Origin: Arcicella aquatica
GTDB lineage: Bacteria > Bacteroidota > Bacteroidia > Cytophagales > Spirosomataceae
Assembly: GCF_034928825.1 (NCBI RefSeq)
Contig: NZ_JAYFUL010000031.1
Location: 4,741-68,740, forward strand
Direction of reading: 5' to 3'
Length of the DNA stretch: 64,000 nucleotides
A program made the translations under genes and the position numbers. A model generated the notes under the pieces. The model was not told where the DNA came from, did not search any database, and saw only the letters and a list, made by a program, of their open reading frames with translations. Below, in pieces: positions 42,013-51,413 of the stretch. Every line of letters begins with the position of its first letter. Position 1 is the stretch's first letter.

Positions 42013-42792
42013 ATGTCCACAAAATTATATAGCTACTTATTTTTTTTCTTTTTATTATCCAGTTGCTCAACTCATAAAGTATCAAAGCCTTCTTCAGCTT
42101 TAAAACCAACATTTAATGTTGTTGAAGATAGTCTGAATTTAGTTGATGTTTCAAGAAAGCGTTCAGTACCAGTGGCTTTGTATATGCCTAAATCTGATAA
42201 GAAAATCAAGCATCAAAAAGTCGTAATCTTTAGTCATGGTTATTATCAAAATAGAGGAGGTTCTAATAAAGCGTATTCGTATATCACAGAAAAATTAGCG
42301 ACTGAAGGCTATTTTGTCGCCAGCATTCAGCATGAATTACCTACGGACGATTTGATTCCAACGAGTGGCGTTCCACAAATTGTGAGAAGACCATTTTGGG
42401 AAAGAGGTGCTGAAAATATTCATTTTGTAATCAATGAATTGAAAAAGACAAACCCAGATTTAGATTTTAAACATACCATACTTATTGGTCATTCAAATGG
42501 GGGAGATATGTCGATATTGTTTGCTCATAAATATCCAGATTTGGTAGATAAAGTAATTTCTCTGGATAATAGAAGAATGCCTTTCCCTAGGGTAAATCAT
42601 CCCAAATTATATACGCTTCGTTCAAGCGACCAAGTGGCCGACGAAGGCGTTTTACCTACATCCGAAGAACAGGTAAAATATGGTATTACTATCATCAAAC
42701 TGAAAAATACCATCCATAATGATATGGACAACAATGCAAATACAGCACAACGAAAAGAAATTAATGATTATATTTTGAAGTTTTTAGAGTGA
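42013..42792 (+). CDS. Alpha/beta-hydrolase lipoprotein
   Basis: 259 residues. The lipobox LLSSC puts the lipidated Cys at about 18. Hydrolase motifs: oxyanion IFSHGYYQNRGG, nucleophile GHSNGGDMS (Ser about 160), and a final His in NTIHNDMD (about 236). It may act on esters at the cell surface. No operon partner; it starts 212 nt after the previous gene. Confidence 0.82.
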   Translation: MSTKLYSYLFFFFLLSSCSTHKVSKPSSALKPTFNVVEDSLNLVDVSRKRSVPVALYMPKSDKKIKHQKVVIFSHGYYQNRGGSNKAYSYITEKLATEGYFVASIQHELPTDDLIPTSGVPQIVRRPFWERGAENIHFVINELKKTNPDLDFKHTILIGHSNGGDMSILFAHKYPDLVDKVISLDNRRMPFPRVNHPKLYTLRSSDQVADEGVLPTSEEQVKYGITIIKLKNTIHNDMDNNANTAQRKEINDYILKFLE

Positions 42793-42885
42793 TTTTTAGA
42801 TTTTGTAAAGATTGTTTTAATTAGAAAGCAACATTAGATTGATACTACAACTACATAATACTTGTAACACTTATAATTTAAAATA

Positions 42886-43761
42886 ATGGAAATATACAAC
42901 GAAAACAATCGATTTATTTCAATTTTATCAGATTACGGTTTTAAAGCAACATTTGGAAATGAATCAGATACAACATTTTTAAAAAAGGCTCTTCAAGTTT
43001 TGATTGATTCGTCAATTCCAATCAAAACGATTGAATTTGTTAAAAATGAGATGATGGCGATTACAATTGATAGTAGAAGTGGAATATATGATATTGCTTG
43101 TGTTGATGAAAATAATAATCATTTTATTGTGGAAATGCAATTAAGTGAATATCCAGAATTCATTCAACGTATGAAGTTTTATGCTTTACATCGTTTCAAT
43201 ACAATGGTTAAAAAAGGGGCTTATAAATTTGAAAACTTATCTAAAATTTATTGCATTGGTATTTTAGCGGAAAATATTTTTCCTCAAATCAATCATTTTC
43301 ACAATATTGCCGTATTAAGGAATACCCAAAATGAAATTATTGATGACCAAATGACGTTTATTACAATAGAATTGGCTAAATTTACTAAGCAATTAGCTGA
43401 TATTCAGACAGATTTAGATAAACTAATTTATACCATGAAGACGTTACACACTGTTACTGAAATCTCTGAATTCCCTGCATTTTGGAATGAAGAATGGCTC
43501 AAAAAAGCAATTCATGAAGTAGATTTAAGAGCTATGACAGCAGAGCAAAAGTTAGCTTATGAAATGGCTATTTCCGCAAATGCTTTAGCTGTAAAAAATG
43601 AAAATAAGAAGATAGCTGAAGCTGAAGAAAAAAAAATGACAGCTTTTGTAGAAAGCCTATTAACAAAAACCAATCATACAATTAATCAAATAGCTGACAT
43701 AGCAGAAGTTTCTGTTGAATTTGTAACTAATATTCAAAAAAAGCTTTTAGAGGGTAAATAA
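42886..43761 (+). CDS. Rpn/PD-(D/E)XK nuclease family protein
   Basis: 291 residues. N-terminal FISILSDYGFKATFGNE is the typical start of Rpn-type (PF12784-like) proteins. The nuclease core GIYDIACVDENNNHFIVEMQ carries Asp and the E-x-Q variant of the PD-(D/E)XK site, followed by RMKFYALHRF. The C-terminal helical part (about 220-291) ends in a helix-turn-helix-like TINQIADIAEVSVEFVTNI. Members are often annotated as transposases, but their cellular role is unclear. Mobile by nature. Confidence 0.85.
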   Translation: MEIYNENNRFISILSDYGFKATFGNESDTTFLKKALQVLIDSSIPIKTIEFVKNEMMAITIDSRSGIYDIACVDENNNHFIVEMQLSEYPEFIQRMKFYALHRFNTMVKKGAYKFENLSKIYCIGILAENIFPQINHFHNIAVLRNTQNEIIDDQMTFITIELAKFTKQLADIQTDLDKLIYTMKTLHTVTEISEFPAFWNEEWLKKAIHEVDLRAMTAEQKLAYEMAISANALAVKNENKKIAEAEEKKMTAFVESLLTKTNHTINQIADIAEVSVEFVTNIQKKLLEGK

Positions 43762-43790
43762 TTACTCTGGTAAAATAATATATATTTACA

Positions 43791-43823
43791 AAAGACCTCT
43801 GCATCATAAGCAGAGGTCTTTTT
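43791..43823 (+). terminator. Rho-independent terminator
   Basis: A perfect 12-bp stem AAAGACCTCTGC (43791-43802) with GCAGAGGTCTTT (43810-43821), 7-nt loop, T-run. A TATATTTG box (-7-like) follows at once, just before the next gene. Confidence 0.85.
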
Positions 43824-43877
43824 GTATATTTGTCAATAAGTATTATTGCTTCATCCAACAAACCTATCACAGCAAAC

Positions 43878-44747
43878 ATGATTAATTATAATCCCAAAGA
43901 ATGGTTTACATTCATTTTTAGAATCCACAAAAGCGATACGGTACGTCAGCTAACGCCAATGATGATTAGCTTGTCGATTTATGTAGCCTTGATTGCTTTT
44001 TTAGAAATAGAAGTGTTTAAATTAAGTGATAATAGCCATATTAAAAATATCACCATTCTACATGGAATGCTAGGCTTTGTAATCTCTCTTTTATTAGTTT
44101 TCAGAACGAATACTGCTTATGAACGCTGGTGGGAAGGAAGACGCATGTGGGGAAACTTAACGAATACCTCTAGAAATCTAGCGATGAAAATCAATGCTGT
44201 TTTGCCTGTGGACGATATTGCTAACAAAACATTCTTCAAAGAGCATATCGTGGAATATGCTTTTGCTTTAAAAAGACATCTCAGAGGTCACCAGAAAGAT
44301 AGCGAAGTATTTACTTCTAACATATCACTTCATCACGATTTACATAAACCCAATCATATTGCTAAATTGATGTTTGTACGTCTGAATGAACTTTATAACC
44401 AAAAAGTAATAAGTGGTACTCAACTGTTATTTTTAAATGAAGAGTTCCGAACGTTTACTGATATTTGTGGTGCTTGCGAGCGTATCAAGAGTACGCCGAT
44501 TCCGTTCTCATATTCAGTTTTTATCAAGAAATTTATATTTTTTTATGTTATGTCGTTGCCTTTTGGCTATGTCTTTAGCTTGGGTTATATCGCGGTGCCA
44601 ATCGTTGTTTTTGTGTTTTATGTATTGGCTAGCTTAGAATTGATTGCAGAAGAAATTGAAAATCCTTTTGGAGTAGATGATAACGATTTGCCGTTAACGA
44701 TGATGTCTAAAAATATCCAAAAACATGTTGGCGAGATATTAAATTAG
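43878..44747 (+). CDS. Bestrophin-family ion channel
   Basis: 289 residues from the ATG at 43878 (MINYNPKEWFTFIF); an ATG 48 nt upstream is less likely. Family hallmarks: SLLLVFRTNTAYERWWEGRR in the first membrane hairpin, four hydrophobic segments, and IENPFGVDDNDLPL near the C-terminus (EEIENPFG). Forms pentameric anion (or cation) channels in the inner membrane. Bestrophins can pass bicarbonate in some organisms, which is of interest given the DIC locus 9 kb away; a link is inference only. Confidence 0.88.
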   Translation: MINYNPKEWFTFIFRIHKSDTVRQLTPMMISLSIYVALIAFLEIEVFKLSDNSHIKNITILHGMLGFVISLLLVFRTNTAYERWWEGRRMWGNLTNTSRNLAMKINAVLPVDDIANKTFFKEHIVEYAFALKRHLRGHQKDSEVFTSNISLHHDLHKPNHIAKLMFVRLNELYNQKVISGTQLLFLNEEFRTFTDICGACERIKSTPIPFSYSVFIKKFIFFYVMSLPFGYVFSLGYIAVPIVVFVFYVLASLELIAEEIENPFGVDDNDLPLTMMSKNIQKHVGEILN

Positions 44748-44750
44748 CCT

Positions 44751-44831
44751 AGTAATCCCTAGCGAGGTACTTAAGTACCTCGCTAGGGATTACTATTAGC
44801 TGGCGACTTAAGTCGCCAGCTAATAGTAATA
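44751..44831. repeat. Two overlapping large perfect palindromes
   Basis: 44751-44796 (46 nt; half TAGTAATCCCTAGCGAGGTA plus CTT) and 44790-44831 (42 nt; half ACTATTAGCTGGCGACTT region) are each perfect palindromes centred on CTTAAG, without a loop. They share 7 nt (ATTACTA). Located between the converging 3' ends of the bestrophin and PLP-enzyme genes, so a bidirectional terminator function is possible. Confidence 0.9.
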
Positions 44832-44844
44832 GTAAGAATTAGTT

Positions 44845-45750
44845 TTAAACTATGCTCGCTTGATTAATAGCTGTTTTTTTTAACTCATCACAACGCCCTT
44901 GTAAGCCTCCTGTATGTACAGCAACGATATTAGCATTTTCAGGAAAGTATCCTTTCTGGATTAAATCATAAATACCAAACATCATCTTGCCAGTATATAC
45001 TTGTTCAAGCATAATATTGGGATTCCTTTCTTCAAAGCCTTTGATGAAACTAATCAACTCAGGAGTGGTTTTGGCATAGCCGTCAAAATGGTATTGTTCA
45101 TTCAATTCAAACTCTTTTTCAAAAGGCAAAAGCTTTTCAATCTGTCCTTTCAATAAACCTTTACCTTTTAGCGAAGCAAAGCCTATCGCTTTGGTATTCC
45201 CTCTTAATCCACTGATGATACCTGCAATAGTTCCGCCTGTGCCTACTGCACTACAAATATAATCGGGGTTAAGTACATCATAAATTTCATCAACCATTTC
45301 ATTGACGCCCTTTATCGCCAAATCATTTGTGCCACCTTCTGGCAAAACATAAAACTTCTCGCCATACTGCCGTGTTAATCTATTCCTAAAATTATAATCG
45401 AGTCGGGTAACAAAAATTAATTCCATGCCACAATCATGAGCAAATCTTAGCGTAGCATTTGAATCAGGCGTAAGTTCGTCTCCGCGGATGATACCTACAG
45501 TTTTAAAACCAAACTCTTTACCAGCAGCGGCTGTTGCGTAAATATGGTTTGAATAGGCTCCGCCAAAGGTTAATAACTGATTAAATCCTTGTAATTTGGC
45601 CTCAATTAAATTGAATTTTAGTTTCCTCCACTTATTCCCCGTTACTTCTGGATGAATTAAATCATCTCTCTTTAAATAAAGTTTTACCTTAAATGAATCA
45701 AGTATAGGATCCTTTATTAACGCTAAAGGAGACGCGGGTAATTGAAACAT
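44845..45750 (-). CDS. PLP enzyme, ACC deaminase / D-cysteine desulfhydrase family
   Basis: 301 residues. PLP Lys in KRDDLIHPEVTGNKWRKL (the K of GNKWRKLKF). FGGAYSNHIYATAAAG and the glycine-rich phosphate loop SAVGTGGTIAGI are family markers. The reaction could be D-cysteine to pyruvate, H2S and ammonia, or ACC deamination; the sequence does not decide. Divergent from the rluD-like gene with a 39-bp gap. Confidence 0.85.
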   Translation of the reverse strand: MFQLPASPLALIKDPILDSFKVKLYLKRDDLIHPEVTGNKWRKLKFNLIEAKLQGFNQLLTFGGAYSNHIYATAAAGKEFGFKTVGIIRGDELTPDSNATLRFAHDCGMELIFVTRLDYNFRNRLTRQYGEKFYVLPEGGTNDLAIKGVNEMVDEIYDVLNPDYICSAVGTGGTIAGIISGLRGNTKAIGFASLKGKGLLKGQIEKLLPFEKEFELNEQYHFDGYAKTTPELISFIKGFEERNPNIMLEQVYTGKMMFGIYDLIQKGYFPENANIVAVHTGGLQGRCDELKKTAINQASIV

Positions 45751-45771
45751 GGCGGTATTTGTTTAAATTTG
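45741..45771 (+). promoter_or_regulatory. Bacteroidota-type promoter for the pseudouridine synthase gene
   Basis: A -7 box TAAATTTG at 45764-45771 (exact TAnnTTTG) with TTG at 45742-45744 about 19 nt upstream. The start codon is at 45790, so the leader would be very short (about 12 nt). The promoter overlaps the first codons of the divergent PLP gene. Confidence 0.5.
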
Positions 45772-45789
45772 GTTTTTAATGCCAAATAT

Positions 45790-46809
45790 ATGCAAGAAAT
45801 AGAAGACGAAGAAGAAGAATTATATCAGCATCACCGATTTGAGGTTGACAAAGGACAAAGTGTATTAAGGATTGATAAGTATCTTATGTCCCGACTACAG
45901 AATGCTTCTCGCAATAAAATTCAGGATGCTATCGAGACTGCTGCGGTAAGAGTAAACGATGCTGTAGTAAAAGCCAATTATAAAGTAAAGCCTTTAGATG
46001 TTATCACGGTTTTATTACCAGAACCACCTCGGAATACAGAAATTATCCCACAAAATATCCCTTTGGATATTGTTTATGAAGACGATGAGTTATTAGTCGT
46101 AAACAAACCAGCAGGCATGGTTGTGCATCCTGCACATGGCAACTGGGAGGGCACTTTGGTGAATGCCTTAATTTACCATTTCCAAAATTTACCTACCCAC
46201 CGCAATGGCGAAATCCGCCCAGGATTGGTACACCGTATTGATAAAGATACCTCTGGTTTACTGGTAATTGCCAAAACAGATACAGCAATGACACATCTGG
46301 CAAGACAGTTTTACGACCATAGTATCGAACGTACTTATAATGCTTTGATATGGGGTGAGCCTAAAGCAGATGAAGGAACTATTACAGGGCATGTAGGTAG
46401 AAGCTTAAAAGACCGTAAAGTAATGACTGTTTTCTCAGATGGTTCAATGGGAAAAGATGCTACTACACATTATAAAGTATTGAAGAAATTACGGTATGTA
46501 TCAGTGGTTCAATGTAATTTAGAGACTGGAAGAACACACCAAATCCGTGTGCATTTCAAGCATATAGGTCATCCATTGTTTAACGATGCTACTTATGGGG
46601 GAGACAGGGTATTGAGAGGAACAGTATTCTCTAAGTATGAACAGTTTGTAGCGAATTGCTTTAAAATGTGTCCGCGACAGGCATTACATGCAAAATCGCT
46701 AGGATTTATTCATCCAAAAACGGGCGAATTTTTACAATTTGATACAGAATTACCTGAAGAAATGCAACAAGTAATCCAAAAATGGGAGACTTATGTAACT
46801 AATGAATAA
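45790..46809 (+). CDS. rluD: RluA/RluD-type 23S rRNA pseudouridine synthase
   Basis: 339 residues from the ATG at 45790. S4 RNA-binding domain (about 24-85, LRIDKYLMSRLQNASRNKIQ), then the catalytic domain with NKPAGMVVHPAHGN and the HRIDKDTSGLLVIAKT signature (catalytic Asp151). The C-terminal ETGRTHQIRVHFKHIGHPLF is also present. It converts uridines in 23S rRNA helix 69; the exact paralog (RluD versus another RluA type) is inferred from the S4 domain. Confidence 0.88.
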   Translation: MQEIEDEEEELYQHHRFEVDKGQSVLRIDKYLMSRLQNASRNKIQDAIETAAVRVNDAVVKANYKVKPLDVITVLLPEPPRNTEIIPQNIPLDIVYEDDELLVVNKPAGMVVHPAHGNWEGTLVNALIYHFQNLPTHRNGEIRPGLVHRIDKDTSGLLVIAKTDTAMTHLARQFYDHSIERTYNALIWGEPKADEGTITGHVGRSLKDRKVMTVFSDGSMGKDATTHYKVLKKLRYVSVVQCNLETGRTHQIRVHFKHIGHPLFNDATYGGDRVLRGTVFSKYEQFVANCFKMCPRQALHAKSLGFIHPKTGEFLQFDTELPEEMQQVIQKWETYVTNE

Positions 46810-46832
46810 ACAATTAATCTAACCAATTTCCA

Positions 46833-47282
46833 ATGTCAGTCATTATCAGAAAAGGTATTCGTGAAGATGTACCCGTGATGTTCGAGCTAATCAAGGAGTT
46901 AGCACTATATGAAAAAGCCCTAGAACAAGTAACAAATACCGTTGAGCAAATGTACCTTGATGGTTTTGGTGAAAACCCTATCTTCGGGTCTATTGTGGCG
47001 GAAGTTGAAGGTGAAGTAGTTGGTCTAGCTTTGTATTATTATCGATATTCTACTTGGAAGGGCAAACGCTTGTATCTGGAAGATTTGATCGTTTCTGAAA
47101 AAATGAGAGGGAAAGGTTTAGGCGAGCAATTATTAGAAGCCACCATTCAACAAGCTAAAGACGATTCCTGTACGGGTGTAATGTGGCAAGTATTAGATTG
47201 GAACGAACCTGCCATTAATTTCTACAAGAAATTTGGAACAAAAATGGACGGCGAATGGATTAATGTTCATTTGGATTTTTGA
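46833..47282 (+). CDS. GNAT-family N-acetyltransferase
   Basis: 149 residues. GNAT fold: RKGIREDVPVMFELIKELA, the acetyl-CoA loop VSEKMRGKGLGEQLLEA (about 88-104), and WNEPAINFYKKFG. Close to the diamine-acetyltransferase-like branch (MYLDGFGENPIFGSIVAE), but the substrate is not predictable. 23 nt after the rluD-like gene; probable operon partner. Confidence 0.85.
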   Translation: MSVIIRKGIREDVPVMFELIKELALYEKALEQVTNTVEQMYLDGFGENPIFGSIVAEVEGEVVGLALYYYRYSTWKGKRLYLEDLIVSEKMRGKGLGEQLLEATIQQAKDDSCTGVMWQVLDWNEPAINFYKKFGTKMDGEWINVHLDF

Positions 47283-47523
47283 TATTGGAGACTGGAGGAC
47301 TTTAGGATTGTAAGACTTAAGGACTATGAGTATGGGACTTAAGAACTATGAGACTTAAGGACTAAAGGATAGGATATAAAGATATATGTGGAGTCCTTTA
47401 GTCCTAAAGTCACTAATTTAAATCTTACAAAATCCTGTAGTCTTCAAGTTTAAAAATCCTTAATCTTAAACTCCTTTAGTCCTAAAGTCTTCAAGTCTAA
47501 AAGTCCTTAATCCTAAAGTCTTA
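47283..47523. repeat. Dense degenerate GACTTTAGGA/CTTAAGGACT repeat
   Basis: The whole 241-bp gap is made of imperfect 8-12 nt words: GGACTTTAGGATTGTAAGAC, TTAAGGACTATGAG, TTAAGGACTAAAGGATAGG, then the complementary set AGTCCTTTAGTCCTAAAGTC, TTAAATCTTACAAAATCC, AGTCCTTAATCCTAAAGTC. The two halves are inverted relative to one another. Confidence 0.8.
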
Positions 47524-50500
47524 ATGGAACTGCAAAAAACCTTCAACATTTCAATAGATACTGGTGGAACTTTCACCGATTGTGTAGCATCTGATAATGA
47601 TGGAAATCAATACCGCTATAAAATTCTTTCTAATAGTTCGCTGCGTGGTGAAATTATTGAACAAATCAATCTACAGACATTCAAAGTAAAGTCTTCTTGG
47701 TTTTTAAAAAGGGATATTTTAGCAGGCTATGCTTTTACATTGTTTAATCATAGCTTTCAAGCTGAAGTGGTGAGTTTTGATATTGAAAGCAATACATTGA
47801 CTATCAATCAACCATTACCTGAATTATTGGGTAGTCAAGTATTAAGTTTTGCTTTAACAGCCTTTGAAGAAGCGCCTGTACTAGGAGCAAGGTTGATAAC
47901 ACAAACAGGCTTGAAAGAAGCATTCCCACCTATTCAAATTAGGATAGGTTCAACCAAAGGAACGAATGCCTTGTTGGAAATGAAAGGAGCGAAGACGGCT
48001 TTTTTGGTAACAAAAGGTTTTAAAGATTTATTAGTGATTGGCAATCAATCTCGTCCAGATATTTTTGCGTTGAATATTGTTCGTCCCGAACCATTATATA
48101 GTGAGGTAGTTGAAGTAAATGAACAGATTGATAAAGATGGTAATGTCCTTGAATCCATTGATGTTTCGATGCTTGAAGAACAAGCTAAACGACTTAAAGA
48201 TAAAGGCATTTTGGCAATTGCAATATGCTTAAAAAATGCTTACCGCAATAATATTCATGAAAAGCAATTAAAAGAAGTTCTCCTGAAATACTTTAAATAT
48301 GTAAATATCTCTACAGAACTAAGCAAGCAAATCAAGTTTTTGAACAGAGCAGAAACTACAGTTGTCAACGCTTATCTTTCTCCCATTATCAATACCTATA
48401 TCAATAATATTAGCGCACAGATTCCTGATAAGCATTTCAAGGTAATGACCAGTGCTGGGAGTTTGGTAAATGCACATCATTTTCATCCCAAAGATAGTTT
48501 ACTATCTGGCCCTGCTGGTGGCGTAGTGGGGGCAGCCTATATTGCAAAAGTATCTGGGTTTGAAAAAATTGTAACTTTCGACATGGGCGGAACCAGTACA
48601 GATGTAGCCCGTTATGATGGCAATTTCGATTATCAATTCTCACAAAAAATTGGCAATGGACAAATATTTAGTCCATCGTTAGCCATTGAAACGGTTGCTG
48701 CTGGTGGAGGGTCAATTTGTTCTTTTGATGGCTTTAAATTAAGCGTAGGACCAGAGAGTGCAGGTTCTATGCCGGGACCAGCATGTTATGGAGCAGGAGG
48801 CGAATTGACAATTACGGACGTAAATTTACTACTAGGTAGATTAGATATTCAACAATTTAGCATTCCCGTTTTCCCTGAAAAAGCTGCTGAAAAATTACAA
48901 GAATTATTGGCTAAAATTGGTGAAAAAACGGGCGTACAACCCGAAAAAGAAGAGATTTTAGAAGGATTTAGAGCTATTGCCAATGAAAAAATGGCAGATA
49001 CTGTTCGTAAAATATCTATTGCGAAGGGATACTCCATCCATGATTATGCCTTAGTAGCCTTTGGCGGTGCAGGTGGTTTACATGCCTGTGGTATTGCTAA
49101 TTTATTGAATATTAATACTATCCTTTTACCGAAAGATGCAGGCTTACTTTCTGCTTTTGGCATTGATAAAGCACAAGTAGAAAGGTTTGCCGAAAGGTCT
49201 GTTTTAGAGATTTTTAACGAAAAATTAAATAACTATCTGCCTGAATTATTCAAACAAGCAGAGGAGGAGGTAATTAGTACGTTAAAAAATGATGGTGTAG
49301 AAGCTTCAACAATTCGATTTAAAAGTCATTCCTTGTACTTGCGTTTCAAAGGACAAGACTCGACGATAGAAATAGCGTGGCAAAATTTCGATGCTATTTT
49401 AGCCACTTTTAAGGCAAAATATACAGCCATCTTTGGACACTGGATTGAGAGCAGAGCCATCGAATTAGAAAGTATCAGGGTGAATGCTTACGAGTTTTCA
49501 GAGAAAGAATTATTGGAAGAAACAGCAATATTTGAAGAATATTTTCCGCAGGAAAATCATTCTGTCAAAGCATTTTTTAATAAACAATGGCAAAATGTAC
49601 CTGTCTATTTTAGAAATCAATTAGGTAACGGAGCCATCATTAAAGGCTTTGCTTTAATACTCGACCCTTTTAGTACGACTGTCATTGAACAAGGATGGAT
49701 ACTGAAAATTGACAGTCATGGAACGGCTATTATTCAAAAAGAAGCAGTAGCAGTTATTGACAATGAAATAGATAATCAAGAGACTCAACTAGAGTTGTTT
49801 ACGAATCGTTTTATGACGATTGCCGAGAATATGGGCTTGTTACTTCAAAGAACTGCTCTCTCTGTCAATGTCAAAGAAAGGCTAGATTTCTCTTGTGCAT
49901 TGCTAGATGCATCAGGCGAACTGATTGCTAATGCACCTCATATTCCTGTACATTTAGGAAGCTTGGGCGTATGCGTAAGAAGCGTACTAAAGTATATCAA
50001 CATTGATAAAGGCGACGTTGTAGTGACAAACCATCCAAAATTTGGAGGGTCACATTTACCTGATATTACGTTAATATCTTCAGTATATTCTTTTGATAAT
50101 CAACTGATTGGTTATGTAGTCAATCGTTGTCATCATTCCGAAGTTGGTGGGGTACGTCCTGCCTCAATGCCTCCTTATTCTAAAAATTTAGCGGAGGAGG
50201 GCATAGTAATTCCACCGATGTATTTAGTGAAAAATGGAGAAATGCGTTGGGATGCTATCAAAGAATTGCTTTTATCAGGTGCGTACCCTACACGAGCCAT
50301 CGAAGAAAATTTAGCAGATTTAAATGCTGCTTTGGCTGCCAATCGAAATGGAGAAGAAGCTTTACAGGCTTTGGTTCAGGAACATAGTTTATCTAAAGTT
50401 CATTTTTATATGAACCGATTGAAAACGTATTCAGAAAGTAGGATGCGTGAAAAACTGCAACAATTCGGGCAAGGAGTCTATCATGCAGAGGAATTTTTGG

Positions 50501-51303
50501 ATAACCACGAGCCTTTAAAAGTTCAGGTAAATATTCAAGCAAATGGCTGTACGATTGATTTTACAGGAAGTGCCACAACAGACTCAGGCAACTTGAATGC
50601 TAATATAGCCATCGTAAATTCAGTAGTAATTTATGTATTAAGGTTGTTATTAAATGAAAAAATACCTTTGAACGATGGTATTTTGAAGGCAGTAGAATTA
50701 ATAATTCCCGAAAAGTCAATCTTAAATCCTGATTATCCCGACAATCCTAAAGATTGTCCTGCCGTAGTAGGAGGGAATGTAGAATTAAGTCAGAGGCTAA
50801 CGGATACTTTACTCAAAGCTTTTGGCATTGTGGCTTGTTCACAAGGAACGATGAATAATTTCTTGTTCGGCAATAAAACCTTTGGCTACTATGAAACCAT
50901 CTGCGGAGGCAGTGGTGCAGGAGAAGGTTTTGATGGTACCTCTGGTGTACATACGCACATGACAAACACGAGGATTACTGATGCTGAAATCATGGAATTA
51001 CGTTATCCTGTCTATCTAAATCGTTTTGAAATTCGTGAGGGTTCAGCAGGAAAAGGGAAATATAAAGGTGGTGATGGCATTATACGTGAAGTTACTTTTT
51101 TAGAAGATGTTGAAGTCTCTTTACTGCGTCAACACCTCAACACTCAACCTTATGGGTTAAATGGCGGAAACGCAGGAGCATCGGGTAAACATTTATTAAC
51201 CAGAACCGATGGAGCTGTTACGTCGGATAATGAGATTACAGCACACGCAGGAGATAAACTAACTATTTGGACGCCCGGTGGCGGAGGGTTTGGAATAGCA
51301 TAA
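47524..51303 (+). CDS. 5-oxoprolinase (fused HyuA-HyuB type)
   Basis: 1259 residues. HyuA-like half: DTGGTFTDCVASDNDGN at the N-terminus, GGTSTDVARYDG (about 360) and IETVAAGGGSICSFDG (about 388-403). HyuB-like half from about 760: FTNRFMTIAENMGLLLQRTA, NHPKFGGSHLPDITL and ICGGSGAGEGFDG (about 1130). ATP-dependent opening of 5-oxoproline to glutamate. Fused forms of about 1250-1290 residues are normal. Cytoplasmic. Alternative: hydantoinase or acetophenone carboxylase of the same fold. Stand-alone gene. Confidence 0.85.
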   Translation: MELQKTFNISIDTGGTFTDCVASDNDGNQYRYKILSNSSLRGEIIEQINLQTFKVKSSWFLKRDILAGYAFTLFNHSFQAEVVSFDIESNTLTINQPLPELLGSQVLSFALTAFEEAPVLGARLITQTGLKEAFPPIQIRIGSTKGTNALLEMKGAKTAFLVTKGFKDLLVIGNQSRPDIFALNIVRPEPLYSEVVEVNEQIDKDGNVLESIDVSMLEEQAKRLKDKGILAIAICLKNAYRNNIHEKQLKEVLLKYFKYVNISTELSKQIKFLNRAETTVVNAYLSPIINTYINNISAQIPDKHFKVMTSAGSLVNAHHFHPKDSLLSGPAGGVVGAAYIAKVSGFEKIVTFDMGGTSTDVARYDGNFDYQFSQKIGNGQIFSPSLAIETVAAGGGSICSFDGFKLSVGPESAGSMPGPACYGAGGELTITDVNLLLGRLDIQQFSIPVFPEKAAEKLQELLAKIGEKTGVQPEKEEILEGFRAIANEKMADTVRKISIAKGYSIHDYALVAFGGAGGLHACGIANLLNINTILLPKDAGLLSAFGIDKAQVERFAERSVLEIFNEKLNNYLPELFKQAEEEVISTLKNDGVEASTIRFKSHSLYLRFKGQDSTIEIAWQNFDAILATFKAKYTAIFGHWIESRAIELESIRVNAYEFSEKELLEETAIFEEYFPQENHSVKAFFNKQWQNVPVYFRNQLGNGAIIKGFALILDPFSTTVIEQGWILKIDSHGTAIIQKEAVAVIDNEIDNQETQLELFTNRFMTIAENMGLLLQRTALSVNVKERLDFSCALLDASGELIANAPHIPVHLGSLGVCVRSVLKYINIDKGDVVVTNHPKFGGSHLPDITLISSVYSFDNQLIGYVVNRCHHSEVGGVRPASMPPYSKNLAEEGIVIPPMYLVKNGEMRWDAIKELLLSGAYPTRAIEENLADLNAALAANRNGEEALQALVQEHSLSKVHFYMNRLKTYSESRMREKLQQFGQGVYHAEEFLDNHEPLKVQVNIQANGCTIDFTGSATTDSGNLNANIAIVNSVVIYVLRLLLNEKIPLNDGILKAVELIIPEKSILNPDYPDNPKDCPAVVGGNVELSQRLTDTLLKAFGIVACSQGTMNNFLFGNKTFGYYETICGGSGAGEGFDGTSGVHTHMTNTRITDAEIMELRYPVYLNRFEIREGSAGKGKYKGGDGIIREVTFLEDVEVSLLRQHLNTQPYGLNGGNAGASGKHLLTRTDGAVTSDNEITAHAGDKLTIWTPGGGGFGIA

Positions 51304-51371
51304 TTAAATTATGACTTGAAATAACATGATTAGTAATTGGGTATGTTGATTTTTTTGTCAACCTATTTTAG

Positions 51372-51413
51372 GCAAGCACAACTAATCACCAATTACTAAT
51401 CACCAATCACTAC
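51372..51413. repeat. Short AATCACCAAT word repeat downstream of two convergent genes
   Basis: ACTAATCACCAATTACTAAT followed by CACCAATCACTACCTAC: a third variant of the degenerate intergenic words. The same words occur at 16590-16628. Confidence 0.6.
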
